DNA of 64,000 nucleotides. It comes from Bacillus sp. FJAT-25509. Lineage in GTDB: Bacteria > Bacillota > Bacilli > Bacillales > Bacillaceae_G. This document shows, one piece after another, positions 17,722-26,733 of the stretch. The stretch is from positions 62,001 to 126,000 of the forward strand of contig NZ_LJIZ01000008.1 in assembly GCF_001420605.1 (NCBI RefSeq). The letters are read 5' to 3'. The notes beneath the pieces were generated by a model that saw nothing but the letters and a program-made list of their open reading frames with translations, had not been told where the DNA came from and did not search any database. Position numbers and translations under genes: made by a program. Within the stretch, counting starts at the first letter, position 1. Each line of letters opens with the position of its first letter.

Positions 17722-18534
17722 ATGAATAGTTTGTCAAAGCAAATAGGGAACGCAAGTACAATCGATGATGTAATTGAACAATTAGATGAGATTATTTCAA
17801 TGAGTAATAAAACAAAAAATAAACTAGGTTATTTTGCTTCTTTATATCGATTGGTAACGATTAAAGTGAAAGATGGAATTTTAACTAATCAGTTCGAAGA
17901 CGGAGCAAGAATGGAAAGTCTGGATGTGAATTTTGCAAACTTCTATTTAAAAGCACTTAAAAATTACTTAAATGGGGAACCTTTAAGTCTCAGTTGGCAA
18001 TTGGCGTTTCGTCACGCTGAAAAACGTCAATCTATTTTGTTACAGCATTTATTGCTTGGCATTAATGCTCATATTAATTTGGATCTAGGAGTAGCAGCTG
18101 CAAAGGTATGTCAAGGCTCTGATATTTTATCTCTTTACAATGACTTTATGATAATAAATAGTATTTTGGCGTCACTAGTGGACGAGGTAAGGGATGACAT
18201 GGATCGAATTTCGCCGTGGATTGGATTTTTAGATCACGTTGATCCAAAAGCTTCAAAGGCAATAATAAACTTTAGCCTAGAAAAGTCACGAAATTATGCC
18301 TGGGATTTTGCGAAAAAGCTTGCTGCAGCTAGTGAAGGTGAGTGGGAAGGGATAATTAAAGTGCATGATAATGAGGTTGCATCGATTGGTAACATGGTCG
18401 CACGTCCAAGTAGTTGGATGCTGAAGGCTGGTTTATGGGCAATTAGTTTTCGAGAATCCAAAAATATTGAACGAAACTTAGATCTTTTAAATCATAATCG
18501 GTTTGAAACTTCAACTGGCGCTATTCAAATGTAG
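17722..18534 (+). CDS. DUF5995 family protein
   Basis: 270 residues, no signal peptide or membrane span. It matches the DUF5995 pattern, with W-Q-L-A-F near residue 93 and the hallmark L-L-G-I-N-A-H-I-N-L-D-L-G near residue 120, whose His and Asp look like metal or active-site residues. The biochemical role of the family is not known. ATG 17722 follows AGGAGAG. It is a single-gene unit between terminators at 17518 and 18548. Confidence 0.75.
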   Translation: MNSLSKQIGNASTIDDVIEQLDEIISMSNKTKNKLGYFASLYRLVTIKVKDGILTNQFEDGARMESLDVNFANFYLKALKNYLNGEPLSLSWQLAFRHAEKRQSILLQHLLLGINAHINLDLGVAAAKVCQGSDILSLYNDFMIINSILASLVDEVRDDMDRISPWIGFLDHVDPKASKAIINFSLEKSRNYAWDFAKKLAAASEGEWEGIIKVHDNEVASIGNMVARPSSWMLKAGLWAISFRESKNIERNLDLLNHNRFETSTGAIQM

Positions 18535-18547
18535 GGTGAACTTGAGT

Positions 18548-18583
18548 AAGAAGCTTACTTTGAAAAACTTAAGCTTCTTTTAT
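18548..18583 (+). terminator. Terminator after the DUF5995 gene
   Basis: AAGAAGCTTA and TAAGCTTCTTTT form a stem around an 11-base loop, followed by TATT. Confidence 0.65.
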
Positions 18584-18668
18584 TGTATACTATATAAGGT
18601 AGCTAAGTTTAAGGATTGGAAATTAAGAAAAGTAATTAAAAGGTTAATTATATTATAGGTGATAAAAA

Positions 18669-19376
18669 ATGATACATACATATTTAAACGAAACAATTAA
18701 TTTTAATATAAAGTATAAAAAGCGAAAATCGATCGGTATTTATATAGATGCTTATGGAAATGTTGAGGTTCAGGCTCCTAAAGATGCATCTGATCAAAGT
18801 GTCATTGAAGTTTTAGAAGCTAACTGGGAGTTGATTCTTCAAAAATCAAATGAAATGAAGGAGCGACTTCGTGGTCCAAAAGAACGGACTTATGAATTTG
18901 GTGAGACATTTCTTTATTTAGGGAATTCATATCCTATCCAAATTTCACACGATGAAAGTATTCAACAAGATCAGGTAGTTTTTGAAGGAAATAGGCTAAA
19001 TATTATTGTAAAACAACTAGAGGATGAACGAATAAAACAGGCACTTAAAAGATTTTATTATCAACAAATTAAAGCAATAGTTGAAAAAAGTATTCAGAAG
19101 TATCAAAGCAATTTTAAAGTAAAGCCGTCGTCTATTCGTATTACTGATAGTAAAACAAACTGGGGGACATGTGATTCAAAAAGGCAACTAACATTTAATT
19201 GGAAATTAGCAATGGCACCGCAAAAGGTGATTGACTATGTAGTTGTTCATGAAATGTGCCATATGGTTCATATGAATCACGACAGGTCCTTTTGGCGACT
19301 TGTAGGTAAAATAATTCCAGAATATAAGGAAAGAGAAGAGTGGTTAGCGTTATCTAGTTGGAAAATGACTGTATAA
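18669..19376 (+). CDS. YgjP/DUF45-type zinc metallopeptidase
   Basis: 235 residues of the M48/YgjP-like (SprT-related) family. The zinc-binding helix is H-E-M-C-H (His194, Glu195, His198), followed by M-N-H-D-R-S-F-W with the likely third ligand. T-D-S-K-T-N-W-G-T-C-D and L-x-F-N-W-K-L-A-M-A-P just before it are the standard conserved blocks. It is cytosolic, with unknown natural substrate; E. coli YgjP was named as a metal-dependent hydrolase near restriction genes, but no restriction genes are seen here. It is convergent with the thioesterase gene. Confidence 0.87.
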   Translation: MIHTYLNETINFNIKYKKRKSIGIYIDAYGNVEVQAPKDASDQSVIEVLEANWELILQKSNEMKERLRGPKERTYEFGETFLYLGNSYPIQISHDESIQQDQVVFEGNRLNIIVKQLEDERIKQALKRFYYQQIKAIVEKSIQKYQSNFKVKPSSIRITDSKTNWGTCDSKRQLTFNWKLAMAPQKVIDYVVVHEMCHMVHMNHDRSFWRLVGKIIPEYKEREEWLALSSWKMTV

Positions 19377-19407
19377 TTTTCAAGTTTAATGTACTATGTC
19401 TACAAAC

Positions 19408-19442
19408 TAAAATGGGAACGACAGTTGTCGTCCCATTTTTTA
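19408..19442. terminator. Bidirectional terminator between convergent genes
   Basis: AAAATGGGA(A)CGACA pairs with TGTCGTCCCATTTT. It has an A-run on one side and T-run on the other. The 3' side slightly overlaps the thioesterase stop codon. Confidence 0.85.
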
Positions 19443-19934
19443 TTTTTTGTAAAAAAAGTCTGCTAATTCCTTACTTTTAAGTCTTCTATTTTTACGGATT
19501 TTTGCGCGTTCTTCTCCGCCTTGATATAAGAATTTTTCTTCCTCAGTTTCGGGAACAATTTGTGGAACTTTAACTAAATTTCCATCTTGATCTAAGGCAA
19601 CAAAAGTTAAAAAGGCGGTTGCTGCGATTTTCTCCTCACCCGTTTTTAAGTTTTCTGCAGTTACTTTAACGAATACTTCAAACGATGAGGTACCAGTCCA
19701 AGTTACATAACTTTCGAATGCGACCGAATCTTTCATCGTGATCGGGTGAAGAAAGTCCACTGAATCAGTTGAAGCAGTTACAATTGAAGATCGGCAGAAT
19801 TTCATTGCTGATATACTTCCGATTATATCTAAGTCATTCATTAATTTTCCACCAAACAAAGTGTTATGACTATTTACATCATTGGGAAGAACTAAATTTG
19901 TTCTAATGACTCTCGTTTCATTACAAGTTACCAT
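19440..19934 (-). CDS. Acyl-CoA thioesterase (hotdog fold, YkhA type)
   Basis: About 164 residues. The hotdog core is recognisable: N-T-L-F-G-G-K-L-M with the active-site segment near residue 28, then T-A-S-T-D-S-V-D-F-L-H-P and an F-x-V-x-V-x-A-E-N-L strand. It hydrolyses acyl-CoA thioesters in the cytosol. The start at 19934 (M-V-T-C-N-E) follows GGAGAA by eight bases; longer starts add an unlikely 20-residue extension. The C-terminal tail is Lys/Arg-rich. Confidence 0.88.
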   Translation of the reverse strand: MVTCNETRVIRTNLVLPNDVNSHNTLFGGKLMNDLDIIGSISAMKFCRSSIVTASTDSVDFLHPITMKDSVAFESYVTWTGTSSFEVFVKVTAENLKTGEEKIAATAFLTFVALDQDGNLVKVPQIVPETEEEKFLYQGGEERAKIRKNRRLKSKELADFFYKK

Positions 19935-20156
19935 GTGTTTTCTCCATTCTTTAATATCTATAAATTGTACACTATTTAATAGAGAAATTAGCATGCTTAT
20001 TTAAAAAAATATATGAACAATCTTTCTATTGAAGGTTATTTATGAGTAAGGAATTCTTGTAGTTATTTTTAAACATCAGGTAGTAAAATTTTTATTTGTC
20101 AATGAAATTTGTGGGAAATAGAGCAAATTTAAATAAGTTTATTTCAGTCGTTTACA

Positions 20157-20185
20157 TTGACTTTTACTTCTTAACTCGGTATATT
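20157..20185 (+). promoter_or_regulatory. Sigma-A promoter of nrdJ
   Basis: TTGACT (20157-20162) and TATATT (20180-20185) with a 17-base spacer. Transcription would begin near 20192, leaving a leader of about 105 bases before ATG 20299. Confidence 0.65.
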
Positions 20186-20245
20186 TATATCTTGTTGAGA
20201 CGGGATAAATACTACATATGGGTGTTGAAAATAAAGAAAACACCT

Positions 20246-20259
20246 ATATATCGATATAT
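20246..20259. promoter_or_regulatory. Palindrome in the nrdJ leader
   Basis: ATATATCGATATAT is a perfect 14-bp palindrome, with the flanks ACACCT and GGT giving partial extra symmetry. The AT-rich ACAC-TATATA character recalls NrdR boxes, but the match to the NrdR consensus is incomplete and no second box at the usual spacing was found. It is a candidate operator only. Confidence 0.35.
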
Positions 20260-20298
20260 GGTAAAATCGATATAATCTTTTGCGAGGAGGAACAGGTG

Positions 20299-22830
20299 AT
20301 GATAAATACAATAATTGATGCTGAATTACCTGCGAATATACAGAAATTAAATCAAGACATAATGCATTTTCCAATGATTACACCTATTGATCAAAAAATG
20401 CATAAAACAACTTTTAAAGGTGTATCTAGAACGGTAATGTTAGATCGATACGCATTTAAAGATATTAAGCTTGTTACATTAGGTGTAGGTGACCTAGTTG
20501 TACTAACATATAAGGATGATCCAAAGTTTCCTCGTCGTGGTTATGGTGAAGTAATTGCTATTGACAATAGTCAGGAAGAAGTAACTGTTCAATTAGATTC
20601 TCAGTTTGAAGACGGAGCAATCATTACAGTTGCATTTAATAAAGTAGACAAACCACTTGAAATCTTCTACGAACAAATTGCAGACCGTGTGGCACGTGGG
20701 CTTGCATCTGCAGAAACTCCAGAAAAATTCTCCGAAGTAAAAGATATGTTTTATGAAATTTTAGCTAACAAAACTTTTGTACCAGCGGGACGTGTTTTGG
20801 CTGGTGCCGGTACAGGCGCTTCAACAACATTCTTTAACTGTTATGTAATGCCTCATATCCACGATTCTCGTGATGGGATTGGTGAGCACCGTAAGAAGGT
20901 AATGGAAATTATGTCACGTGGTGGTGGCGTTGGAACAAATGGATCAACTTTACGTCCTCGCGATGCAATTGTATATAGTGTGAATGGACGCTCAAGCGGA
21001 TCAGTTTCTTGGTTACATGATTTATCTGAATTAACTAATTTAGTTATTCAAGGTGGTTCAAGACGTGGTGCGCAAATGATTATGATGAACGTCAACCATC
21101 CTGATATTGTAGAGTTTATCGTATCAAAGAACCAAAATCCAAAGGTTTTACGCTATATTGCGCAAACTACAAAATCGAAATTAATTCGTGAAGAAGTAGA
21201 GCGTAAATTAAAGTTCGAGCCAATTAGTGCAACTGAAAAAGCAGCTTATGAAGCATTAATTCATATTGCAACAATTGAAGGGAAATTAAATACACCTGAA
21301 ATAGAACAGGCAAAAGAACTGCTTAATGATGGTGGTAAGTATTCAGTTCACAACCCAGAGTTTTTAACTGGTGCAAATATATCTGTTTGTTTAACGGATG
21401 ATTTTATGGAAGCAGTTGAAAATGATGGAGAATACAAGCTTCAATTCCCAGATTTAGAAAACTATGATGATGAAATGCGTTTAATTTATGATCAAGAATG
21501 GCAGGAATGTGGAGATGTACGTGAATGGGCTGCCCGTGGATATGGTGTACGAACGTACCACACTATAAAAGCAAAAGAACTTTGGGATTTAATCAATGTG
21601 TGTGCAACTTATTCTGCTGAGCCAGGCATCTTCTTCTTAGATAATGCAAATAAAATGACGAACGCTGTATCGTATGGTCAAAAAGTAGTTGCAACAAACC
21701 CTTGTGGAGAGCAACCACTTGCTCCATTCTCTGTTTGTAACTTAGCAGCTGTTAACTTAGCCGAAATGACGGAAAATGGCAAAGTTATCTGGGAAAAGTT
21801 AAAGCAAACTGTTCAAATCGGAACAAGAATGCAAGATAACGTAATCGATGCTACGCCATATTTCCTAGAAGAGAATACAAAGCAAGCAAAAGGTGAACGC
21901 CGTATTGGATTAGGTGTGATGGGATTACATGATTTACTAATCCGTTGTGGCCTAGTTTATGGATCAGAAGCCGGCAACAAATTAGTTGATGAAATTTTTG
22001 AAGTGATTGCAACTACTGCTTATAAAACTTCAATTGATTTAGCGGAAGAAAAGGGAGAATTCCCGTTCTTATCGACTTTTGAAGATGGACGCGAACGTTT
22101 TATTAACTCAGGCTATATGAAAAAAATGCCTGAAGAAATTCGTGAAGCTGTTTTAGAAAATGGGATACGTAATTCGCACTTACTAACAATTGCTCCTACG
22201 GGAAGTACTGGAACGATGATGAATGTCAGCACTGGACTTGAGCCTTATTTCAACTTCGTATACTTCCGTTCAGGACGTTTAGGTAAATTTATTCCAGTTG
22301 TAGCTGATATCGCACTAGAATGGTTAGAAGCTAACGGATATGAAGTAAATGAAGAAAACGTTTATGAGATGATTGAACATCTTCCAGAACAATTTGTTGG
22401 AACAATGGACCTTTCTCCAGAAGCGCATGCTGATGTTCAATGTATTATCCAAAGATGGATTGATTCTTCAATAAGTAAAACAGTTAATGCTCCTAAAGGT
22501 TATTCTGTTGAACAAGTAGCAAAAGTGTATGAAAGATTACACAAAGGTGGAGCAAAAGGCGGGACTGTTTATGTAGACGGTTCACGTGATGCCCAAGTAC
22601 TATCGCTAACAAATGAAGAAAATGATTTAACAAATGTAGAACTAGAAACAGTTGAAAATAGTAAAGCTGCAACGAAAAACGATACTGATGAAACTACTCA
22701 AGCTAAAACAGGTAACGTAGGTGTAGAAAACGGCGACACTTGTCCAATCTGCTTAGCAGGTACTGTAGTTGAACATGGTGGTTGTAATACATGTGATAAT
22801 TGCCAAGTTCAGTTGAAGTGTGGAATTTAA
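20299..22830 (+). CDS. nrdJ: Adenosylcobalamin-dependent (class II) ribonucleotide reductase
   Basis: Makes deoxyribonucleotides using B12 instead of a diiron or glycyl radical. 843 residues. The catalytic core is recognisable from F-V-P-A-G-R-V-L-A-G, F-N-C-Y-V-M-P, R-G-G-G-V-G-T-N-G-S, N-P-C-G-E-Q-P-L (loop with the active-site Asn, Cys, Glu) and A-P-T-G-S-T-G. The C-terminus holds a zinc-ribbon-like C-P-I-C ... C-N-T-C-D-N-C and a redox Cys near the end. A 100-residue N-terminal extension carries a small beta-rich domain. ATG 20299 follows GAGGAGG by eight bases; an upstream in-frame ATG at 20218 has no such site. Single gene, terminator at 22842. Confidence 0.93.
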   Translation: MINTIIDAELPANIQKLNQDIMHFPMITPIDQKMHKTTFKGVSRTVMLDRYAFKDIKLVTLGVGDLVVLTYKDDPKFPRRGYGEVIAIDNSQEEVTVQLDSQFEDGAIITVAFNKVDKPLEIFYEQIADRVARGLASAETPEKFSEVKDMFYEILANKTFVPAGRVLAGAGTGASTTFFNCYVMPHIHDSRDGIGEHRKKVMEIMSRGGGVGTNGSTLRPRDAIVYSVNGRSSGSVSWLHDLSELTNLVIQGGSRRGAQMIMMNVNHPDIVEFIVSKNQNPKVLRYIAQTTKSKLIREEVERKLKFEPISATEKAAYEALIHIATIEGKLNTPEIEQAKELLNDGGKYSVHNPEFLTGANISVCLTDDFMEAVENDGEYKLQFPDLENYDDEMRLIYDQEWQECGDVREWAARGYGVRTYHTIKAKELWDLINVCATYSAEPGIFFLDNANKMTNAVSYGQKVVATNPCGEQPLAPFSVCNLAAVNLAEMTENGKVIWEKLKQTVQIGTRMQDNVIDATPYFLEENTKQAKGERRIGLGVMGLHDLLIRCGLVYGSEAGNKLVDEIFEVIATTAYKTSIDLAEEKGEFPFLSTFEDGRERFINSGYMKKMPEEIREAVLENGIRNSHLLTIAPTGSTGTMMNVSTGLEPYFNFVYFRSGRLGKFIPVVADIALEWLEANGYEVNEENVYEMIEHLPEQFVGTMDLSPEAHADVQCIIQRWIDSSISKTVNAPKGYSVEQVAKVYERLHKGGAKGGTVYVDGSRDAQVLSLTNEENDLTNVELETVENSKAATKNDTDETTQAKTGNVGVENGDTCPICLAGTVVEHGGCNTCDNCQVQLKCGI

Positions 22831-22841
22831 AAGAAAGTGAA

Positions 22842-22883
22842 GAAATACCTCTTTAGATGTGATGATCTAAAGAGGTATTTTTT
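22842..22883 (+). terminator. Terminator after nrdJ
   Basis: AAATACCTCTTTAGAT and ATCTAAAGAGGTATTT form a perfect 16-bp stem followed by a T-run. Confidence 0.92.
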
Positions 22884-23105
22884 ATGTCTAAAGAATTTTG
22901 AAAAAGTTAAGTCTTATTCCAAAATAGACCATATTCTTGAAGAATAAGAGGAAATAATAGAAAATAAGACAGAGCCTAAAGTTTATTGGGCAACTAAAGC
23001 TAGCGGTAACTCACATTGCTAATTCAAATCTTTTTAGAGAAATCATCGTTAGGATATTTAATTGGATAATCATCCACTGAATGTAACGATAAATAGGAGG
23101 AAAAG

Positions 23106-23804
23106 ATGAAACCTATATCTATTTTAATAGCGGATGATGAACAGGAGATTGCTGATCTGGTAGCATTACATTTAGAAAAAGAAGGATATCATGTTATTAA
23201 AGTTTCGGATGGACATGAGGCAGTTCGTGTAGTCGAGACCGGGTCGATTGATTTATTAATATTGGATATTATGATGCCGAAAATGGATGGATATGAAGTA
23301 ACTCGGCTCATTCGTGAGCGGTATAACATGCCGATAATATTTTTGAGTGCTAAAACATCTGATTTCGATAAAGTACAAGGTCTGGTCATTGGGGCAGATG
23401 ATTATATAACGAAACCATTTACCCCGATTGAATTGGTTGCACGTGTGAATGCTCAATTGCGGCGCTTTATGAAGTTGAACCAACCAAAAGTAGATGATCA
23501 TAAAGGTATCTTGGAATTTGGTGAAATAATGATTTCCCCTGATCAACGTACAGTTAAGCTTTATGGTGAAAACATCGAGCTAACGCCGAAAGAATTTGAT
23601 ATTTTGTATTTATTAGCCAGTCATCCAAAGAAAGTTTTTAGTGTAGAAAATATTTTTCAGCAGGTATGGGGTGATGCATACTTTGAAGGTGGTAATACCG
23701 TAATGGTACATATACGCACCTTGCGGAAAAAACTCGGAGAAGATAAGCGGAAAAATAAGTTAATCAAAACAGTTTGGGGAGTGGGGTATATATTCAATGG
23801 CTAA
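23106..23804 (+). CDS. VanR-like response regulator (OmpR family)
   Basis: 232 residues. The receiver domain has the acidic pair D-D-E near residue 10, a phosphoacceptor Asp in L-I-L-D-I-M-M-P (about residue 53) and Lys in I-T-K-P-F. The winged-helix output has T-P-K-E-F-D-I-L and V-W-G-V-G-Y at its end. It is closest in style to VanR of glycopeptide-resistance systems. ATG 23106 follows AGGAGGAAA. It overlaps the kinase gene by 8 bases, showing coupled translation. No van ligase genes are present in the window, so the regulated genes are probably vanY and vanZ just downstream. Confidence 0.88.
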   Translation: MKPISILIADDEQEIADLVALHLEKEGYHVIKVSDGHEAVRVVETGSIDLLILDIMMPKMDGYEVTRLIRERYNMPIIFLSAKTSDFDKVQGLVIGADDYITKPFTPIELVARVNAQLRRFMKLNQPKVDDHKGILEFGEIMISPDQRTVKLYGENIELTPKEFDILYLLASHPKKVFSVENIFQQVWGDAYFEGGNTVMVHIRTLRKKLGEDKRKNKLIKTVWGVGYIFNG

Positions 23805-24909
23805 ATTTATATACGGTTTTCGTTCTAAAATCATCGTATTATTTGGCTTAAGTATGACTCTGGCTGGTATGATAACCTACATAATTTTTAAAGGATTACA
23901 GATTTATTATCATACGATGGTTCGTTACGGTGACCCCTTGGCTCAGCTTCGTCGATTCATACAGAGTATTGGAGACGTTAACTTCTTTTTATTTCTATTT
24001 ATCCCACTTTCGATATTGTTTTTCTATTTACTGACTAAGCCTTATTCTACATATTTTCAAGAAATATCAAACGGCATTCATTATCTTGCTGGTGGCAACT
24101 TTAAACATCGGGTTTCGATTCAATCAAATGATGAGTTTGGAGATATTGCACAAGCAATTAATCTAGCAAGTGAAAAATTAGAAGAAGCCGTACAAAGAGG
24201 CGATTTTTCAGAAAACAGTAAAGAACAGTTAGTTGTAAATTTGGCACATGATTTGCGTACTCCGCTAACTTCTGTGCTAGGTTATTTAGATTTAATCCTT
24301 AAGGATGAGAAGTTAACTAAGGAACAAATCAGACATTTTTTAACGATTGCCTTTACTAAATCTCAGCGTTTAGAAAAACTGATTGATGAATTATTCGAAA
24401 TAACTAGAATGAACTATGGGATGATACCACTTGAAAAAAGGGAAATTAATTTAAGTGGTCTACTTTTCCAATTAAAAGAAGAATTGTACCCAGTTTTCGA
24501 GAAAAATAATTTGATTGCTCGAATGAATCTTCCGCCTCATTTACCTATTTTGGCTGATGGAGAGATGTTAGCTCGTGTGTTTGAAAATCTTTTAACGAAT
24601 GCAAATCGTTATGGATATGATGGTCAGTTTGTAGATATTAACGGGTTTGTTGATGCAAAAGAAGTGATTGTTCAGATTGTTAATTATGGAGATTGTATTC
24701 CTCCGGAGGAACTTCCATTTCTTTTTGATATGTTTTATACCGGTGACAAAGCACGGACGCATCAAGAAGATAGCACGGGTCTTGGTTTATTCATCGCAAA
24801 GAATATTGTAGAGCAACATAATGGAACAATTACGGCCGACAGTAGTATAATCCGTACTGTATTTGAAGTTCGATTACCGCAGGAAAGTGTCCAAATTGAC
24901 CAAGTTTAA
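23797..24909 (+). CDS. VanS-like sensor histidine kinase
   Basis: 370 residues. Two membrane helices (about residues 10-35 and 65-85) flank a short external loop. A HAMP domain (G-G-N-F-K-H-R-V) follows, then HisKA with phosphoacceptor His in L-A-H-D-L-R-T-P-L and an HATPase domain with N-A-N-R-Y and G-L-G-L-F-I-A-K boxes. It is the partner of the overlapping VanR-like regulator. The brief sensing loop is like VanS proteins that detect cell-wall stress or glycopeptides at the membrane. Confidence 0.87.
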   Translation: MAKFIYGFRSKIIVLFGLSMTLAGMITYIIFKGLQIYYHTMVRYGDPLAQLRRFIQSIGDVNFFLFLFIPLSILFFYLLTKPYSTYFQEISNGIHYLAGGNFKHRVSIQSNDEFGDIAQAINLASEKLEEAVQRGDFSENSKEQLVVNLAHDLRTPLTSVLGYLDLILKDEKLTKEQIRHFLTIAFTKSQRLEKLIDELFEITRMNYGMIPLEKREINLSGLLFQLKEELYPVFEKNNLIARMNLPPHLPILADGEMLARVFENLLTNANRYGYDGQFVDINGFVDAKEVIVQIVNYGDCIPPEELPFLFDMFYTGDKARTHQEDSTGLGLFIAKNIVEQHNGTITADSSIIRTVFEVRLPQESVQIDQV

Positions 24910-25011
24910 AAGTTTCATAAAGAATTTAAGAAAAATTTAAATTTTACCCTACTTTTTATTTAAAAAGTTTTTCCTATTCTAGAATCAATCAGAATTAGGA
25001 GGAACGTGAAA

Positions 25012-25926
25012 ATGAAGAAGTGGGGATTTTTAGTGTTTTTAGTAATTTGCCTGAGCTTTACATTCGTTAATAAGGGAACGTCTCTTCAAGATAAAGTAGA
25101 GATTCAAAGATATAAAAAAATTAATAATGAACAATTAGATCACAAAGAGACTGCTGAAAGTTTCCAAACGAAGAGCATTACAAAAGAAATGGTCTATAAA
25201 GGAAACTTACTCTTGATTAACAAAAAATATCCTGTGCACCAAGAAAGTATAAAATCAGATGTTGTAAACTTATTTACTTACAAAGAATTGAAAAAGGAAT
25301 ACGAATTGCTTGATACTAAAATTGAATTGTCAGAGGATGTCGCCCGTAACTTTTCGGAGATGATTGTTGTTGCTAAAAAAGAAGGGGTTCACCATTTTAC
25401 AATTAATAGTGGCTTCCGAGACTTTGATGAGCAAAATGCACTTTATCAAAAGATGGGATCTGACTATGCCTTGCCCGCCGGCCGTAGTGAACACAATTTG
25501 GGTCTATCTCTTGATGTTGGATCTACCGAAATGAAAATGAATGAGGCACCTGAAGGTAAGTGGCTAGAAAAAAATGCTTGGAAATACGGCTTTATTATAC
25601 GCTATCCAAAGGATAAAACGTCAATTACAGGCATTCAGTATGAACCTTGGCATATTCGTTATGTTGGATTGCCACATAGTGTGATTATGGAGGAAAAGAA
25701 TTTTTCTTTAGAAGAGTATTTAGATTTCTTAAAAAAACAAAAGTCTATTTCCGTTACTATAAATGGCGAAAAATACGAAATATCTTATTATCCAGTTACT
25801 AAAAATATGAACATTCAGGTGCCAACCAATCTTCATTATGAAATATCAGGCAACAACATGGATGGTGTGTTTGTAACTGTATTTCATAACTCAACAAATC
25901 TTAAGGAGGATAGCTTAGCGGAATGA
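25012..25926 (+). CDS. VanY-like D-alanyl-D-alanine carboxypeptidase
   Basis: About 304 residues. An N-terminal membrane anchor or signal (residues 2-20) precedes a peptidase M15B domain. The zinc signature S-E-H-N-L-G-L-S-L-D and the E-P-W-H motif with catalytic Glu are intact, along with S-G-F-R. It trims the terminal D-Ala from peptidoglycan stem pentapeptides outside the membrane, which lowers glycopeptide binding. ATG 25012 lies nine bases after AGGAGG; GTG 25006 is too close. It sits 102 bases after the kinase and overlaps the vanZ-like pseudogene by four bases (GGAATGA). Confidence 0.9.
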   Translation: MKKWGFLVFLVICLSFTFVNKGTSLQDKVEIQRYKKINNEQLDHKETAESFQTKSITKEMVYKGNLLLINKKYPVHQESIKSDVVNLFTYKELKKEYELLDTKIELSEDVARNFSEMIVVAKKEGVHHFTINSGFRDFDEQNALYQKMGSDYALPAGRSEHNLGLSLDVGSTEMKMNEAPEGKWLEKNAWKYGFIIRYPKDKTSITGIQYEPWHIRYVGLPHSVIMEEKNFSLEEYLDFLKKQKSISVTINGEKYEISYYPVTKNMNIQVPTNLHYEISGNNMDGVFVTVFHNSTNLKEDSLAE

Positions 25927-26471
25927 AAATAATAAAATTAATGAACAAAATTTTTGTTTCAGCATTATTTGTCTTTTATATGTATGCAGTAATTAGGGTC
26001 ATTCTATTTAAGTTCCGCTGGAGAGATCTATCCTTTCTTTCGTATCAACTTCAGACTAATCTCGGGAATCCTGTTAATCTCATAAACGAATTGAAAATGG
26101 GAAATCTTATCCCATTTAAAACTATATTCATTAATATTAATACTCTATCATCTTGGCCTGATTTTAGTAATTTGGTTGGGAATATCGTAGCTTTCATCCC
26201 ATTTGGAATGTTTCTTGTTCTTTTATCTAAAAATAGAGGGATGTCATTCATAGGCGTATTCGGTCGATCTTTGATTTTTAGTTTATGCTTAGAAACATCT
26301 CAAGTTGTTTTTTAGTTAGGAATTTTTGATGTGGATGATTTAATACTAAATACCTCTGGGGGATTGCTTGGCTATTGTGCGATCAAGTTTTGTGATAGGG
26401 TTTATAATAAATTTATAGATATATCAGGCGTTGGCCAAGATAGAGAGATTGTTGATAAACAGGAATTTTAA
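25923..26471 (+). pseudogene. VanZ-like gene interrupted by an amber codon
   Basis: The frame from ATG 25923 encodes V-G-N-I-V-A-F-I-P-F-G and E-T-S-Q-V-V-F and then hits TAG at 26313-26315. Reading through, the same frame continues L-G-I-F-D-V-D-D-L-I-L-N-T-S-G-G-L-L-G-Y and ends at TAA 26469-26471 after 182 codons. The segment after the stop is the conserved VanZ motif. A single C-to-T change (CAG to TAG) explains the break, since Gln is plausible at this position. The product would be a truncated 130-residue protein lacking the motif. It may be a real nonsense mutation or a sequencing error. Confidence 0.82.
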
Positions 26472-26521
26472 AATTTCGAGGAAGACCATATCATTAATAA
26501 TAGGACTGGTTATTAGGTAAG

Positions 26522-26553
26522 AAACGGCTGCTATGAAGTAGCCGTTTTTTTTT
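26522..26553 (+). terminator. Terminator closing the van-like operon
   Basis: AAACGGCTGCT and AGTAGCCGTTT pair and run into nine T residues. A second weaker hairpin (CATAGA/TCTATG plus T-run) lies at 26655-26680. Confidence 0.85.
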
Positions 26554-26733
26554 GTTAAATCAGCTAATTGAAGTTATGCCTTTTTCAGGCAATGTTAGAA
26601 TATATTGAAGTTGTGGAGTAGAAACTAACGTGAGGAATGGATTGTGAAAACAAAATCATAGAAAATCTATGGTTTTTTTGTTATATGTAGAGAGTAATTA
26701 ATAAAAAAGAAAAAAGTGGAAAAGGGGGATAAG

